Source of the DNA: Paulinella micropora
Taxonomy: Eukaryota; Cercozoa; Imbricatea; Euglyphida
Length of the DNA stretch: 34,689 bases
Assembly: GCA_009731375.1 (NCBI GenBank)
Contig: BJOX01000073.1
Span: forward strand, 544,113-578,801
Direction of reading: 5' to 3'
Below are positions 25,874 to 34,689 of the stretch, in pieces. A program made the position numbers and the translations under genes. Below the pieces are notes generated by a model that did not search any database, was not told the DNA's origin, and was given only the letters and a program-made list of their open reading frames with translations. How positions within the stretch are numbered: the first letter of the stretch is position 1; every line of letters begins with the position of its first letter.

Positions 25874-27070
25874 GTGTACAATGATGTATGTTGCAATGAT
25901 GCCCCATGTTTATGTGAGGGGTGTCGCGACAGTAAATCATATGTCCCGTTGTCTTGCGAAACAAATACGGAGAAGGGTGAGAATTGTTCACAGAGTTTGG
26001 CTTGTTGCTTGGTCATGCCAAATGATGTATGTTCGCACATCTCACGAACTCAAGAACACGATAATGGTTGCCGAATGTCAAAAGCATTGAATCCTGTTGT
26101 CCGACCCACACATAGTGAGCATATACACGCGACCGTCTTCCACCGAATGTGTAAACATAGAGGAGTGAAGGCCATGGAAAGAATGGCTCATTATATGGGG
26201 GTGAAGATAGTAGGGGTAGGATGGCGAGAAAGGATTATGAAGTGCGAGTATTGTTTAAGGAATAAGATAAAGAAAGCACCTCATTTCCACAAAAACCATC
26301 ACATTGTTGAACGTCATTCCACAAGGATGGTGGAATACGATATCATGGGATGGTAAGCGATACAAATTCACTGTCAAATGTCTCGCTTCAAATTTCGAGC
26401 TCGACTATTATTTACGTCATAAGAATGAATTTTTTCTGTGTTTTATTAAGGCCGTTGCTTTCTTCGAAAGACATACAAACCGGAAAGTCAAATTTATTAC
26501 CTGTGACCAAGAATATGGTCGATATGATACCTTTCAGGAGTGTTTTATTAAGGCCGTTGCTTTATTCGAAAGACATACAAACCGGAAAGTCAAATTTATT
26601 ACCTGTGACCAAGAATATGGTCGATATGATACCTTTCAGGAGTGGGTTAATGTTAATCAGCCTATCTTAATGGAGGCTCAAAGGTAGAGAGGTCCCACCA
26701 AACCAACGGTGGGCCTGCAAGGGCGATGCTCAGCGATGCTGAGCTCCCTCCAAAGTTTTGGACGGAGATGGAAAGCAATGCCACTTATATTAACAACCTC
26801 CTCCCGATAGCCAAAGGACCCTTAAGGGTAAGTCCCCTTTCGAAGTCATTCACCGCCGGAAACCATACCTACATCACCTTCGACCCACGGGGTGTGCTGC
26901 AGTGATGAAAGTTAAGGCTCAGCGGGGGAAAGGCGAGAGAGGAAAGAAAATATCTTTTCAGGTTACGAACGTAATACCGGGTATTATCGTGTTTATGATC
27001 CCGTCGTGCGCATAATACACGGTAATGTCCGGGATGTTATGTTCGATGTATGGAGACTGGGCAAGCGAGA
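25874..27070 (+). pseudogene. Outer Copia integrase (duplicated segment, frame breaks)
   Basis: The zinc module reads HATVFHRMCKHRG..., then KCEYCLRNKIKKAPH (H-H-C-C). The core starts VEYDIMGW (first Asp). FITCDQEYGRYD (second Asp) occurs twice because of a 102-base in-frame duplication. The frame ends at TAG near 26687. Later pieces in other frames match the inner integrase: LPPKFWTEMESNATYINNLLP; SPFEVIHRRKPYLHHLRPTG; GYYRVYDPVVRIIHGNVRD. I do not find the Glu segment, so the core is probably incomplete. Not functional as it stands. Confidence 0.75.
26439..26642 (+). repeat. 102 bp in-frame tandem duplication in integrase
   Basis: 26439-26540 and 26541-26642 differ at one base (TTCTTC versus TTATTC). 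The unit is 34 codons, starts CFIKAVA and ends DTFQE, and includes the second catalytic Asp. Confidence 0.95.
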
Positions 27071-27590
27071 GGCCTCCAAAGACCTCGAAGGAACAGCAGA
27101 GGAGGGTATGTTTTCGGTCGGATGGAAATCGACCACACCCTCTGCTGTTCTGTCCCCAGTTAAGACACCACCAAAAGAGAATGTTAGCTTCGACGTACCA
27201 GTAGCTACACATAGTACATCTACCCCACCTGCCGTAGTTGCTGCTAGCAATAGTGAAAGTACAGAGAATGCCCCCATTACGTCCATGACACCTCAGAAAA
27301 AACCTGAAAGTGATGCCGATTCGGTGATCGTTGCAAGCGATAGTGACGAAAACGATGTCCAAAGTCAAGATTTCAGTAATCTCCCTGATCTTATTCCCCC
27401 TACTCCGTCTTCACGAGATATAGGGAGCATGAATCAGGGGGAGAAAGGTGTCAGGGTAGTGGGAAAGAGGGGGAGAAAACCCAAACGTAAAGTCATTTTG
27501 TCTGGGAGAATCGTCCAGATCCCGGCACGGGCTTTCGGGGAAGAGACTGGGCTAAATCCACTTATGAAGGTAAGTAGGATTCTACTTTGC
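27071..27590 (+). pseudogene. Outer Copia pol linker between integrase and RT
   Basis: An open frame with Ser/Thr/Pro/Asp-rich sequence (VKTPPKENVSFDVPVATHST; DSVIVASDSDENDVQSQD; GKRGRKPKRKVILSGRIVQI). Low-complexity linkers at this place are usual in Copia pol. The matching part of the inner element is 9758-10172. Confidence 0.6.
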
Positions 27591-28343
27591 GGAAGGGAGT
27601 TACTCTTGCCCCGACTGCTCCGGTTGTCAGGAGAAATAAACGATTCCCAGCCCACCACGTTAAGTTTGATGATGGCGTTACGGAGAAAATAATAGATTCT
27701 GAGATTTTAAAGTACGAGGTTTCAGGGGGAGCAGCCCTCCACTTTTCTTGTACCGCAGGCTATTATCCAATGTAACCAGTGAATTCGGCCATGCCAAGGG
27801 GGAGAGAGTTAGGATAGCTGCGGACAAGGACATACATCCCCCGGGATGGAGGTCTCATGAGCAAGGAAACATTTCTCAGGAGAACATAATCCATGAGAGA
27901 ACCAGAAATAAACATATTTCTGTCTGTGCGAAAGAAGAGAGAATCAATTATTGCCTGGTCACCGAGCAAATTCCGGAATTTCCCGTCGTGCAGAAGCCGA
28001 AAGATAGGAGACAAGCGAGAGAGACAGAAGTCAGACAGCAAGAGGAGCTCAAAGCTTTTGAAAGAAAGTCAGGCACTCCCATAGACACTGTTAAGCAACA
28101 AGGAACGAGCGACGAATATAATAAAGCTAGAATCACCCTAAGGGGGGATCTCCTGAAAGCGGGATTGCAATATGATCCCAAACGCACATACCCACCTACC
28201 GCTCACCATCGTACTATCCTTCTTATCATTGCCTATGCTGCCTGCTTCGGAATAGACTTGTGGTCAATTGACTTCACCACTGCATACTTACATGCCAAAG
28301 TGCCTTATGATATCTATGTAAACCCCCCCCCCCCCCCCCCCCT
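27587..28343 (+). pseudogene. Outer Copia reverse transcriptase, N-terminal part
   Basis: HVKFDDGVTEKIIDSEILKY matches the segment before the RT of the inner element. After a frame change: NKARITLRGDLLKAGLQYDP, TILLIIAYAACFGIDLWSID and FTTAYLHAKVPYDIYVNPP. These are the first RT blocks, with the catalytic Asp in WSIDFTTAYL. The sequence then dissolves into about 20 C and an N gap, where the next RT block should be. Confidence 0.78.
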
Positions 28344-28353
28344 NNNNNNNNNN
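28344..28353. other. Assembly gap (10 N) inside RT, after a poly-C run
   Basis: The N run follows about 20 C (28323-28342) and one T. Coding resumes with RKALYGHPEAGRLWYD, so some RT codons are missing. Confidence 0.95.
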
Positions 28354-29673
28354 TCCGGAAGGCCCTTTATGGTCATCCTGAGGCAGGAAGATTATGGTAT
28401 GATTTGATGCTAAAGGAGTTAGTCGGAAAGCAAGCTTTTATTACTTTCTCCCTTGACCGGGCTTCTTTTATCAAACATGCCAAGGACCCCATAAGTACTC
28501 AGCTTCTCTCGTTTCATGTAGATGATGGTCTGCATGCTGCTGATGAATCCAAACACATAAGTCTTGTAGAGAGCATGAATAAGCATGGTTTCAGGTGTAA
28601 AAACTTAGGGAAGGCCACGGAATTCAAGAACATCCAGATTGTCCAATCCGAGAAAGGGATTTTACTGCATCAACGAAAATATGAACTTCTCATTTTAAAC
28701 GAGTTAGATTATATGAAGGAGGTGCCTGCTAAAACTTCTTTCACCTCAGAAAACACTGCCCCCCTGAAAGTTGGTCACCGTCTGCTCAAATACGACCTTA
28801 GATGTTTGATTGGCATGCTTATCTTCCTCGCTGTTCACACCCGACCTCTCTTGATCTGTCCTTTGAGTATAGCTGCAAAACAACAAGTCCCATCCCCTGA
28901 AATATCTTATGCCATGGTTCACCGTATGTTTCTGTGGTTGCTGACCCCGAGAGCCCTATATTTCAAACGGTGTGATAGGAGGCTAGTCAAGATGTTGACG
29001 GAAGGGTTCTTTGTCCCCAAAACCCCCAATTCATTGAGACCGGCCGAAGGACCATCGGCCGCAGAAAAAGCACTTGAGCTTTACTCATGTGAAGCCACAG
29101 AATTCAATGCTTTCAATGTCCCCGTTATCGCCAAGGTCGAAAAACTGATAGACGAACACCCCCCTCGTGGGATACGTCGACTCAGACTTTGCCGGAGAAA
29201 AGGTTACAAAGAAGTCCCGTTCTGGGTACATCTTTCTCTTCAACGGGGCACCGGTGGCATGGTTCTCTAAACTTCAAACTGTAATAGCTCAATCTACTCT
29301 TGAGTCGGAGACCGTATCCGCTAACGAAGCAGTAAGGGAGTTGCTTGCTTCAAGACAGTCTCTCCATGGCAACGGTTTGCCCATAAGAGGTTTCACCCCC
29401 TTGTTCGAGGACAATGAGGGGACTATCATCCTCTCAGAAAGGGGGTTAGGGGAGTCCAGAACCAGACATATCGATGTCAGGTACCACCTGCTCGAAAAGT
29501 TGGTTAAGGAGGGAGTTGTCAAATTGTTCCGGGTACCGACGGAGGAAAACATCGCGGATTTATTTACCAAAATAAATTTCACGTACGAGAAATTCAATTA
29601 CCTGGCTGACCAAATCTTGGTGAAGTTGGTGAAAGAATTTCTCGCAAAGTTTGGTGTTAAAGTCGCGTTGTAA
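28354..29673 (+). pseudogene. Outer Copia RT (C-terminal part) and RNase H
   Basis: Reads RKALYGHPEAGRLWYDLM just after the gap, then LSFHVDDGLHAAD (the RT catalytic Asp pair), LGKATEFKNIQIV and HQRKYELLIL. Near 29170 the frame shifts into YVDSDFAGEKVTKKSRSGYI, APVAWFSKLQTVIAQSTLES, EDNEGTIILSERG, SRTRHIDVRYHLLEKLV and NIADLFTK, a full Copia RNase H ending at TAA 29671-29673. The catalytic motifs survive, but the frame break and the gap make this copy inactive. Confidence 0.85.
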
Positions 29674-29943
29674 GTGCCTGGTATTTCCCGCATAAATATT
29701 CACGCTATGATCATTTATAGTTATATTCTCAGAAGCGGATTGTATTAATTCTCGTATATTATATTTCTCGCATACTGTACATCGAGGGGAGTGATATAGG
29801 TGATTTGAGCGGGTGGACCCATGTTACCAGAGCTGTTGCAAGTGCTGCCGACCCTCAACCTCGAGTAGTTTGAGGCGTGGTAGCAGATGCGGGTCAGAGA
29901 CCCGGGAAAGCATGGAGGATGCCTGGACTTTCACCTTTCTCTT

Positions 29944-29988
29944 CCCCCCCCCCCCCCCCCCCCCCCNNNNNNNNNNCCCCCCCCCCCC
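29944..29988 (+). repeat. Poly-C run interrupted by a 10 N gap (29967-29976)
   Basis: 23 C before and 12 C after the gap. The C run on both sides suggests that reads ended in the homopolymer, so the gap may be only more C. Same pattern as at 28323. Confidence 0.9.
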
Positions 29989-30097
29989 GTTAAGTTGTAA
30001 TAACTATTCAGTTGCATAATTTTACAAAGTTGAGGGGGAGGATGAGAAGCGCCGCAGCGAAGGTTGATTCGGGCCCCGAAAACTTGCTAAGTATGTG

Positions 30098-30131
30098 CGT
30101 GTTCCCGTGCTGGCGTAAGCTCGGGAACACG
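30098..30131 (+). other. Perfect 10 bp hairpin
   Basis: CGTGTTCCCG (30098-30107) and CGGGAACACG (30122-30131) are exact inverted repeats. Inside the loop GCT and AGC can pair further after a T-T mismatch. It could be an RNA element of the transposon. Confidence 0.75.
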
Positions 30132-30616
30132 TACTACCTTATAGATTGTATTGCTTAAATACTATAAACCTTTTTGTAACCACACTATATACATAAAAAT
30201 CGATAAGAGGCCAACTTGGGGGTGGAGTAGTAGACGAAGGGCGATTGATCAGACTATATGTCTTGATAGGCCCCGGGCATCTACCCGAACTCCAGATATT
30301 TGTATTTGTGATATATATTATATTACTTTTGTTACTTTTATATACCCCCTTACGGGAAGCGCTTCCAAGTTTTAGTTTTCATATTATAATCATATGTGAA
30401 TATATATTATATATACATATGTATTTTTCATATATTTATCACATAATATTTATGTTATTACTTCTTTTGAAGGTACTACCATATCTTTGTATTCTTATAT
30501 GATCCATATATATGTAATTTTCACATATTTCTCTTACTTATTTGCGCGATAGGGAGAGTAGGGAGTAATCCTCTTCTCGTTGGGTAGGCCCGAATATACC
30601 ACAGGTCCGGTGCCTT

Positions 30617-30640
30617 GTACGTACTCTAGTCGCTACGTAC
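30617..30640 (+). other. Perfect 7 bp hairpin
   Basis: GTACGTA (30617-30623) and TACGTAC (30634-30640), with a 10-base loop. Both arms are near-palindromic themselves. Confidence 0.6.
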
Positions 30641-30808
30641 CAGTCGCTGTAGATAGGAGGGTAGCCAACCCTAACATTACTTCTCGGAGAGAGTGAGGGT
30701 AAGAGAATATGTTTTGAGTTTGTGTTTTCTAACGTTTCACAAAATAGATAATAGGAGACGTACCTTAATTAGGAACGGCAGTAACTTAATATTAATTTAC
30801 TTTGTTCC

Positions 30809-30815
30809 AGGGGGA
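30809..30815 (+). promoter_or_regulatory. Polypurine tract of the outer Copia
   Basis: AGGGGGA followed by one T and then the LTR start TGTTGG. This is the usual position and composition of the plus-strand primer. It fixes the element's orientation as +. Confidence 0.82.
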
Positions 30816-30816
30816 T

Positions 30817-31010
30817 TGTTGGAACTAATAATTAATAGTTATGGACCGGCCGTATCGGAGTAACGGTGTCGTTAGAGCCATTACTTATTATGATCCGGCC
30901 AGTCAAGTTACGTGCGCGTCTGTCTGCGCCTTTTCTCATTTAAGTTGTTGTTGTATGTTGAGAGTGTAGTTGCTATCATAGATTGCTTTATTAATAAAAG
31001 TAGTCTAACA
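30817..31010 (+). repeat. 3' LTR of the outer Copia element
   Basis: 194 bp, TGTTGGAACTAATAATTAAT to GTAGTCTAACA. Compared with the 5' LTR it lacks 4 and 1 bases, has 3 extra, and differs at about six positions. Confidence 0.92.
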
Positions 31011-31015
31011 GTTTC
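31011..31015 (+). repeat. Target-site duplication (right), GTTTC
   Basis: Matches 6578-6582 exactly, directly next to the LTR end. Confidence 0.88.
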
Positions 31016-32324
31016 ATCGCCCGCTGATATGGCAATGGTTTATTAGTGTCAGGTTTACTACAGCGGGCCGGTGGCAATAGCCTCCCGTTATGAAACTTTG
31101 CAATCATGATATTAATATCATAGTAAATTTCGGCCCGGTCGGCCCGGCCCGAAAGCTTTCAGATTCTTGACTCAATCAGATTGACACTCGCTGAAAAATA
31201 TTGAGCCGGGACATCGGCTGGAGTTTTGATCCGCAACTACTAGTTGAAAGTCGGACTCGAACTTCTCAGTGAACTTGACTTCGGTCAGTTTGGTCTAACT
31301 TTTCACTGACCATATCAATATTGGATGCGGAAACTTGATTTCCCTAAGTCTTGGAAAACTGAGTTTTCGGATCATATTACTAAATATGCGGCACCGTCAC
31401 AGTGACAACGCTATTAATACCGTACTCCTATCATCTCGATTTTTTTTTCTCTGATTCAAGTTGAAGCCAAGCCGGTGTCAAAAACTTCAAGCACAAGAAG
31501 ACTCCGAGAGTACTTCAGGAAGCGAAAGTTGAAAGTTCCGCTATTTTTATCGGGGGCCGAAATTGAACTTCCGTTAGTAAACTGTAATACCGTAGTATCA
31601 CACTCACTATTTTGAAAGTTCTGTCATCTAACTCAGGCAGTGATGATGCAGCCTTGTTTATCGGTTGGACAGGAACTTGAACTTTGAAGGTGACAAAAAC
31701 CTTCCGAGTTGTGCCGCCTTCCCTTCGGCTGAGCCTGGCCCAGTGAAGTTCCCTCCTCCAAGGCACCTAACCTGTCAGTGAGGACCCCCGACTTGACTGA
31801 ACCAACTCAATATATCTCCGACTGAGTCCAAGCTCTGTACTGGCGATTCAGTGTCCCTCTTGAAAAGCAAAGGGGCCCGCGACTGAGCCGGCAAGGACAC
31901 TTGAGGACTCTCGTAACTCGCCCACAGTCTTTTCCCACTGTGACTCACACTGAGTAGTATAAATTATTAATCGAATCTGAAAATTCAAGTTTGTCAAATC
32001 GAAAACTGCTACCTGGCCATATTGACTTTCAGAAGCAAAAAACTGACAGCCCATATATAACATAAATCATACTAAAAATATTGTAATATTTTTTTCCACA
32101 TCAAAGTCGGGCGCGTTATTGTAACAATTTTTCCGCCTGAGCCACATGATCACATGGCCAGTGATGCCTGGGCCGGCCGGCAGACCGAAATATTAACTTG
32201 AATTTTTTCATTACCATAAGTAGCCCAAGCCGAATTCTATGAAACAATGTACTACTAAGGCCAGTGAGTAGGTATGAATAATAAATATGATATACAAACA
32301 TCAAGAAAAAGCGTGCATGGTGGA

Positions 32325-32328
<4 letters not shown>
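31016..32328. other. Right flank, no gene recognised
   Basis: Unique sequence, rich in GACT/AGTC and CGG words like the left flank at 6061-6330. Both contain ATGGCAATGG (about 6094 and 31029). Open frames of 70-90 codons on the minus strand (31515-31766, 31848-32063) have no motif. Probably the original downstream sequence of the ankyrin-TIR gene, or an old decayed repeat. Confidence 0.55.
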
Positions 32329-32386
<58 letters not shown>

Positions 32387-32387
32387 T
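32329..32387 (+). repeat. (GA)n microsatellite
   Basis: GA dinucleotides with one AAAG interruption near 32366. The 200 bases that follow (32388-32590) show nothing I can identify. Confidence 0.93.
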
Positions 32388-32595
32388 ATGAGATCACTGT
32401 CTGTCTATTTGCTATAGTCTTCGATGCTTTGGTTTGCTTCTAAACCAAGTCCATGATCCCGTGGAACGTGGCTGGGCGTCAAGTATCCTGGAGGACTGAT
32501 GCGTCAACCCACCATTTTCACTACATAGACACAGTGTATATATTTAGTTGCTAAGAAATATCTGAAGCTGTCGTTTGAAACTTGAGCTTATGATG

Positions 32596-33010
32596 AGACG
32601 AAGGAGAAGGAGAAGGAGAAAGAGAAGAAGAAGAAGGAGGAGGAGGAGTAGGAGGAGGAGGAGGAGAAGAAGAAGAAGAAGAAGAAGAAGAAGAAGAGAA
32701 GAAGAAGAAGAAGAAGAAGAAGAAGAAGAAGAAGAAGAAGAAAAAGAAGAAGCAGGAGGAGGAGGAGGAGGAGAAGAAGAAGAAGAAGAAGAAGAAGAAG
32801 AAGAAGAAGAAGAAGAAGGAGAAGAAGAAGAAGAAGAAGAAGAAGAAGAAGAAGAAGAAGGAGAAGAAGAAGAAGAAGAAGAAGAAGAAGAAGAAGAAGA
32901 AGGAGACGGAGGAGGAGAAGGAGAAGGAGAAGAAGAAGAAGAAGAAGAAGAAGAAGAAGAAGAAGAAGAAGGAGAAGGAGGAGGAGGAGGAAGAGAGACG
33001 GAGAGGGACA
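32596..33010 (+). repeat. GAA/GGA purine tract
   Basis: About 400 bases almost entirely purine: GGAGAA, GAA and GGA units. Open frames through it are artefacts. Confidence 0.95.
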
Positions 33011-33032
33011 GAAGCGAGCAAGCGAGCGAGCT

Positions 33033-33124
33033 GTATATATATATATATACATATATCTATATCTTATATATATATATTTATATATATATATATATAATAT
33101 ATATATATATGTGTGTGTGTGTGT

Positions 33125-33178
<54 letters not shown>
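33033..33178 (+). repeat. Compound (TA)n-(GT)n-(GA)n microsatellite
   Basis: TA-rich to 33109, GT units 33110-33124, then GA units to 33178. The TA part is self-complementary. Confidence 0.95.
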
Positions 33179-33179
<1 letters not shown>

Positions 33180-33241
33180 TCACCTGTGATAAACGTACAG
33201 CCCGGCATAGTACAGTAGCAGTATCACCTAAATAGAATAGT

Positions 33242-33681
33242 AATACATACATGCAGACATACACACATACATACATACATACATACATACATACATGCAT
33301 ACATACATATACATACACGCACGCAAGCACGCAGGCACCATGCAATACATACATACATATATACATACATACATACATACATACATACATACATACAACA
33401 GATATACATACATACATACATACATACATACATACATACATACATACATTACATACACACATGCATACATACATGCATACATGCATACATGCATGCATAC
33501 ATACATACATACATACATACATACATACATGCATACATGCATACATGCATACATGCATACATACATACATACATACATACATACATACATACATACATAC
33601 ATACATACATACGTACAGACATACATACCTACAGACATACAAACAGACAGACAGACATACATACATACATACATACATACA

Positions 33682-33715
<34 letters not shown>

Positions 33716-33735
33716 CATACATACACGCATAGATA
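33242..33735 (+). repeat. (CATA)n tetranucleotide array
   Basis: ACAT/CATA units with interspersed CATG (ATGCATAC), CAGA and CGCA variants. A less regular part (33316-33345) is CACG-rich. Frames encode only His-Thr-Tyr-Ile or Met-Tyr-Val-Cys runs. Confidence 0.95.
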
Positions 33736-33842
33736 CATAATTATTGCAATGAGTACCACGAGGAAGGAGAATAACACGTAGTATAGAACAGAGTCATCCT
33801 GCAATTTCCAAGAAAAAAACAATAGTAGCGACATAAGATTAA

Positions 33843-33852
33843 NNNNNNNNNN
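33843..33852. other. Assembly gap (10 N)
   Basis: Ten N directly before a GGA repeat; the array length is therefore unknown. Confidence 0.95.
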
Positions 33853-34282
33853 GGAGGAGGAGGAGAAGAGGAGGAGGAGGAGGAGGAGGAGAAGACGAAG
33901 AAGAAGAAGAAGAAGAAGAAGGAGGAGGAGGAGGAGGAGAAGAAGAAGAAGGAGAAGGAGAAGAAGAAGGAGAACAAAAAGTATTAGTAGTAGTAGAAGA
34001 AGAAGAAGAAGAAGAAGAATAAGAAGAAGAAGGAAAAGAAGGAGAAGAAGGAGAAGAAGGAGAAGAAGGAGAAAGAGGAGAAGGAGAAGGATGAGGATGA
34101 GGAGCAGCAGCAGTAGGAGCAGGTGGAAAAGGAGGAGGAGGAGGAGGAGAAGGAGGAGGAGGAGGAGGAGAAGAAGAAGAAGAAGAAGAAGAAGGAGAAG
34201 AAGAAGAAGGAGAAGAAGAAGAAGAGGAAGAAGAGGAGGAAGAGGAGGAAGAGGAGGAGGAGCAACAAGAAGAGTAATAATG

Positions 34283-34346
<64 letters not shown>

Positions 34347-34366
34347 TGATAACAATAATAAGAATG

Positions 34367-34442
<76 letters not shown>

Positions 34443-34568
34443 TAATAATAAGAAAAAGAAAGAGAAGAAGCAGAAGAAGAAGAAGAAGAAGAAGAAGAAG
34501 AAGAGGAGGAGGAGGAGGAGGAGGAGGAGGAGGAGGAGGAGGAAGAGCAGGAGGAGCAACAAGAAGAG

Positions 34569-34633
<65 letters not shown>
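33853..34633 (+). repeat. GGA/GAA tracts alternating with (AAT)n
   Basis: Purine triplets to 34270, AAT with GAT variants to about 34450, GAA/GGA to 34568, then AAT to 34633. The AAT block beside 34634 is the tail of the minus-strand SINE. Confidence 0.95.
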
Positions 34634-34689
34634 GTGCTTCTCTGTCAATGGCTGATGCAAATCTGCACATGCGCCTCCATCGTCTCACC
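34634..34689 (-). mobile_element. tRNA-derived SINE, minus strand, cut by window end
   Basis: GTGCTTCTCTGTCAATGG and what follows is the reverse complement of the last 56 bases of the SINE at 997-1227, again with its tail (here AAT on the + strand) at the 3' end. The head lies beyond the window. Confidence 0.85.

Larger units (their letters stand above)
29674..30808 (+). other. Long 3' non-coding region of the outer Copia
   Basis: About 1.1 kb between RNase H and the polypurine tract, long for Copia. It holds poly-C runs around an N gap (29944-29988), two perfect hairpins (30098-30131, 30617-30640) and an AT-rich stretch at 30140-30540. No coding frame I can support. Confidence 0.65.
6583..31010 (+). 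mobile_element. Outer Copia LTR retrotransposon with nested elements
   Basis: A single + strand insertion defined by matching LTRs at 6583-6778 and 30817-31010, with the duplication GTTTC on both sides. A primer site follows the left LTR and a polypurine tract precedes the right LTR, as expected for + orientation. The element's own gag-PR-IN-RT-RNaseH is at 23304-29673. Sequence from somewhere after 6790 to before about 23300 belongs mainly to two minus-strand elements that landed inside it. Without them the element would be about 8 kb, normal for Copia. The LTRs differ by about six substitutions and three small indels by eye, and the coding part has many frame breaks, so the insertion is not recent. 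Confidence 0.88.

Noticed and set aside
31515-32063. Minus-strand ORFs of 71-83 codons in the right flank
   Set aside because: No recognisable domain, no splice context, length expected by chance.
33242-33735. CRISPR-like array
   Set aside because: Units are 4 bases with no spacers; simple-sequence repeat in a eukaryotic genome.
33064-33834. Cys-Met-Tyr-Val and His-Thr-Tyr-Ile frames
   Set aside because: Products of the CATA array; no coding signal.

Overview
This is a eukaryotic nuclear window. It shows spliced exons, long microsatellite tracts, a tRNA-derived SINE and LTR retrotransposons of both the Copia and Gypsy types. There are no bacterial operon signals. Four runs of exactly 10 N (13118, 28344, 29967, 33843) mark scaffold joins. 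I cannot name the organism. The mix of ankyrin/TIR genes, retroelements and triplet microsatellites would suit a protist, an alga or another microbial eukaryote, but that is only an inference.

Left part (1-6021). Two copies of a tRNA-headed SINE (249-514, 997-1227), plus the 3' tip of a third (1-26), each run straight into (ATT)n tails. They are followed by a split gene on the + strand. Its visible exons encode successive half or whole ankyrin repeats (1328-1389, 2148-2184, about 2661-2716, 4153-4229). A last exon (5244-6021) encodes a TIR domain and a C-terminal C-X7-C-X5-C-X3-H zinc finger. The introns are almost pure microsatellite: GATA/CTAT, AAT, a 0.9 kb purine tract and a 0.8 kb pyrimidine tract. 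The TIR domain has one frame break near 5311.

Middle part (6578-31015). Two copies of a ~195 bp LTR (6583-6778 and 30817-31010) lie 24 kb apart. Both begin TGTTGGAAC and end AACA, and a 5 bp duplication GTTTC flanks them. A Copia-like half-tRNA primer site follows the left LTR and a polypurine tract precedes the right one. They are therefore the two ends of one + strand Copia insertion. Its own gag-PR-IN-RT-RNaseH (23304-29673) is present but broken by frameshifts, a tandem duplication and gaps. About 16 kb of other elements lie inside it, both on the minus strand: a second Copia element (about 6962-13117) with a largely intact RT-RNaseH, and a large Gypsy element (13783-22290). In the Gypsy element a 799-codon gag and a 1.9-kilocodon pol share one frame and are separated by a single UGA.

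Right part (31016-34689). About 1.3 kb shows no gene I can recognise. After that come dense microsatellites (GA, GAA/GGA, AT-GT-GA, CATA, GAA, AAT), ending in a minus-strand copy of the same SINE at the window edge. The same SINE thus occurs at both ends of the window.

The window is best read as one host gene (ankyrin-TIR-CCCH), inflated by intronic microsatellites and SINEs, with a nest of retrotransposons inserted about 560 bp downstream of its stop codon.
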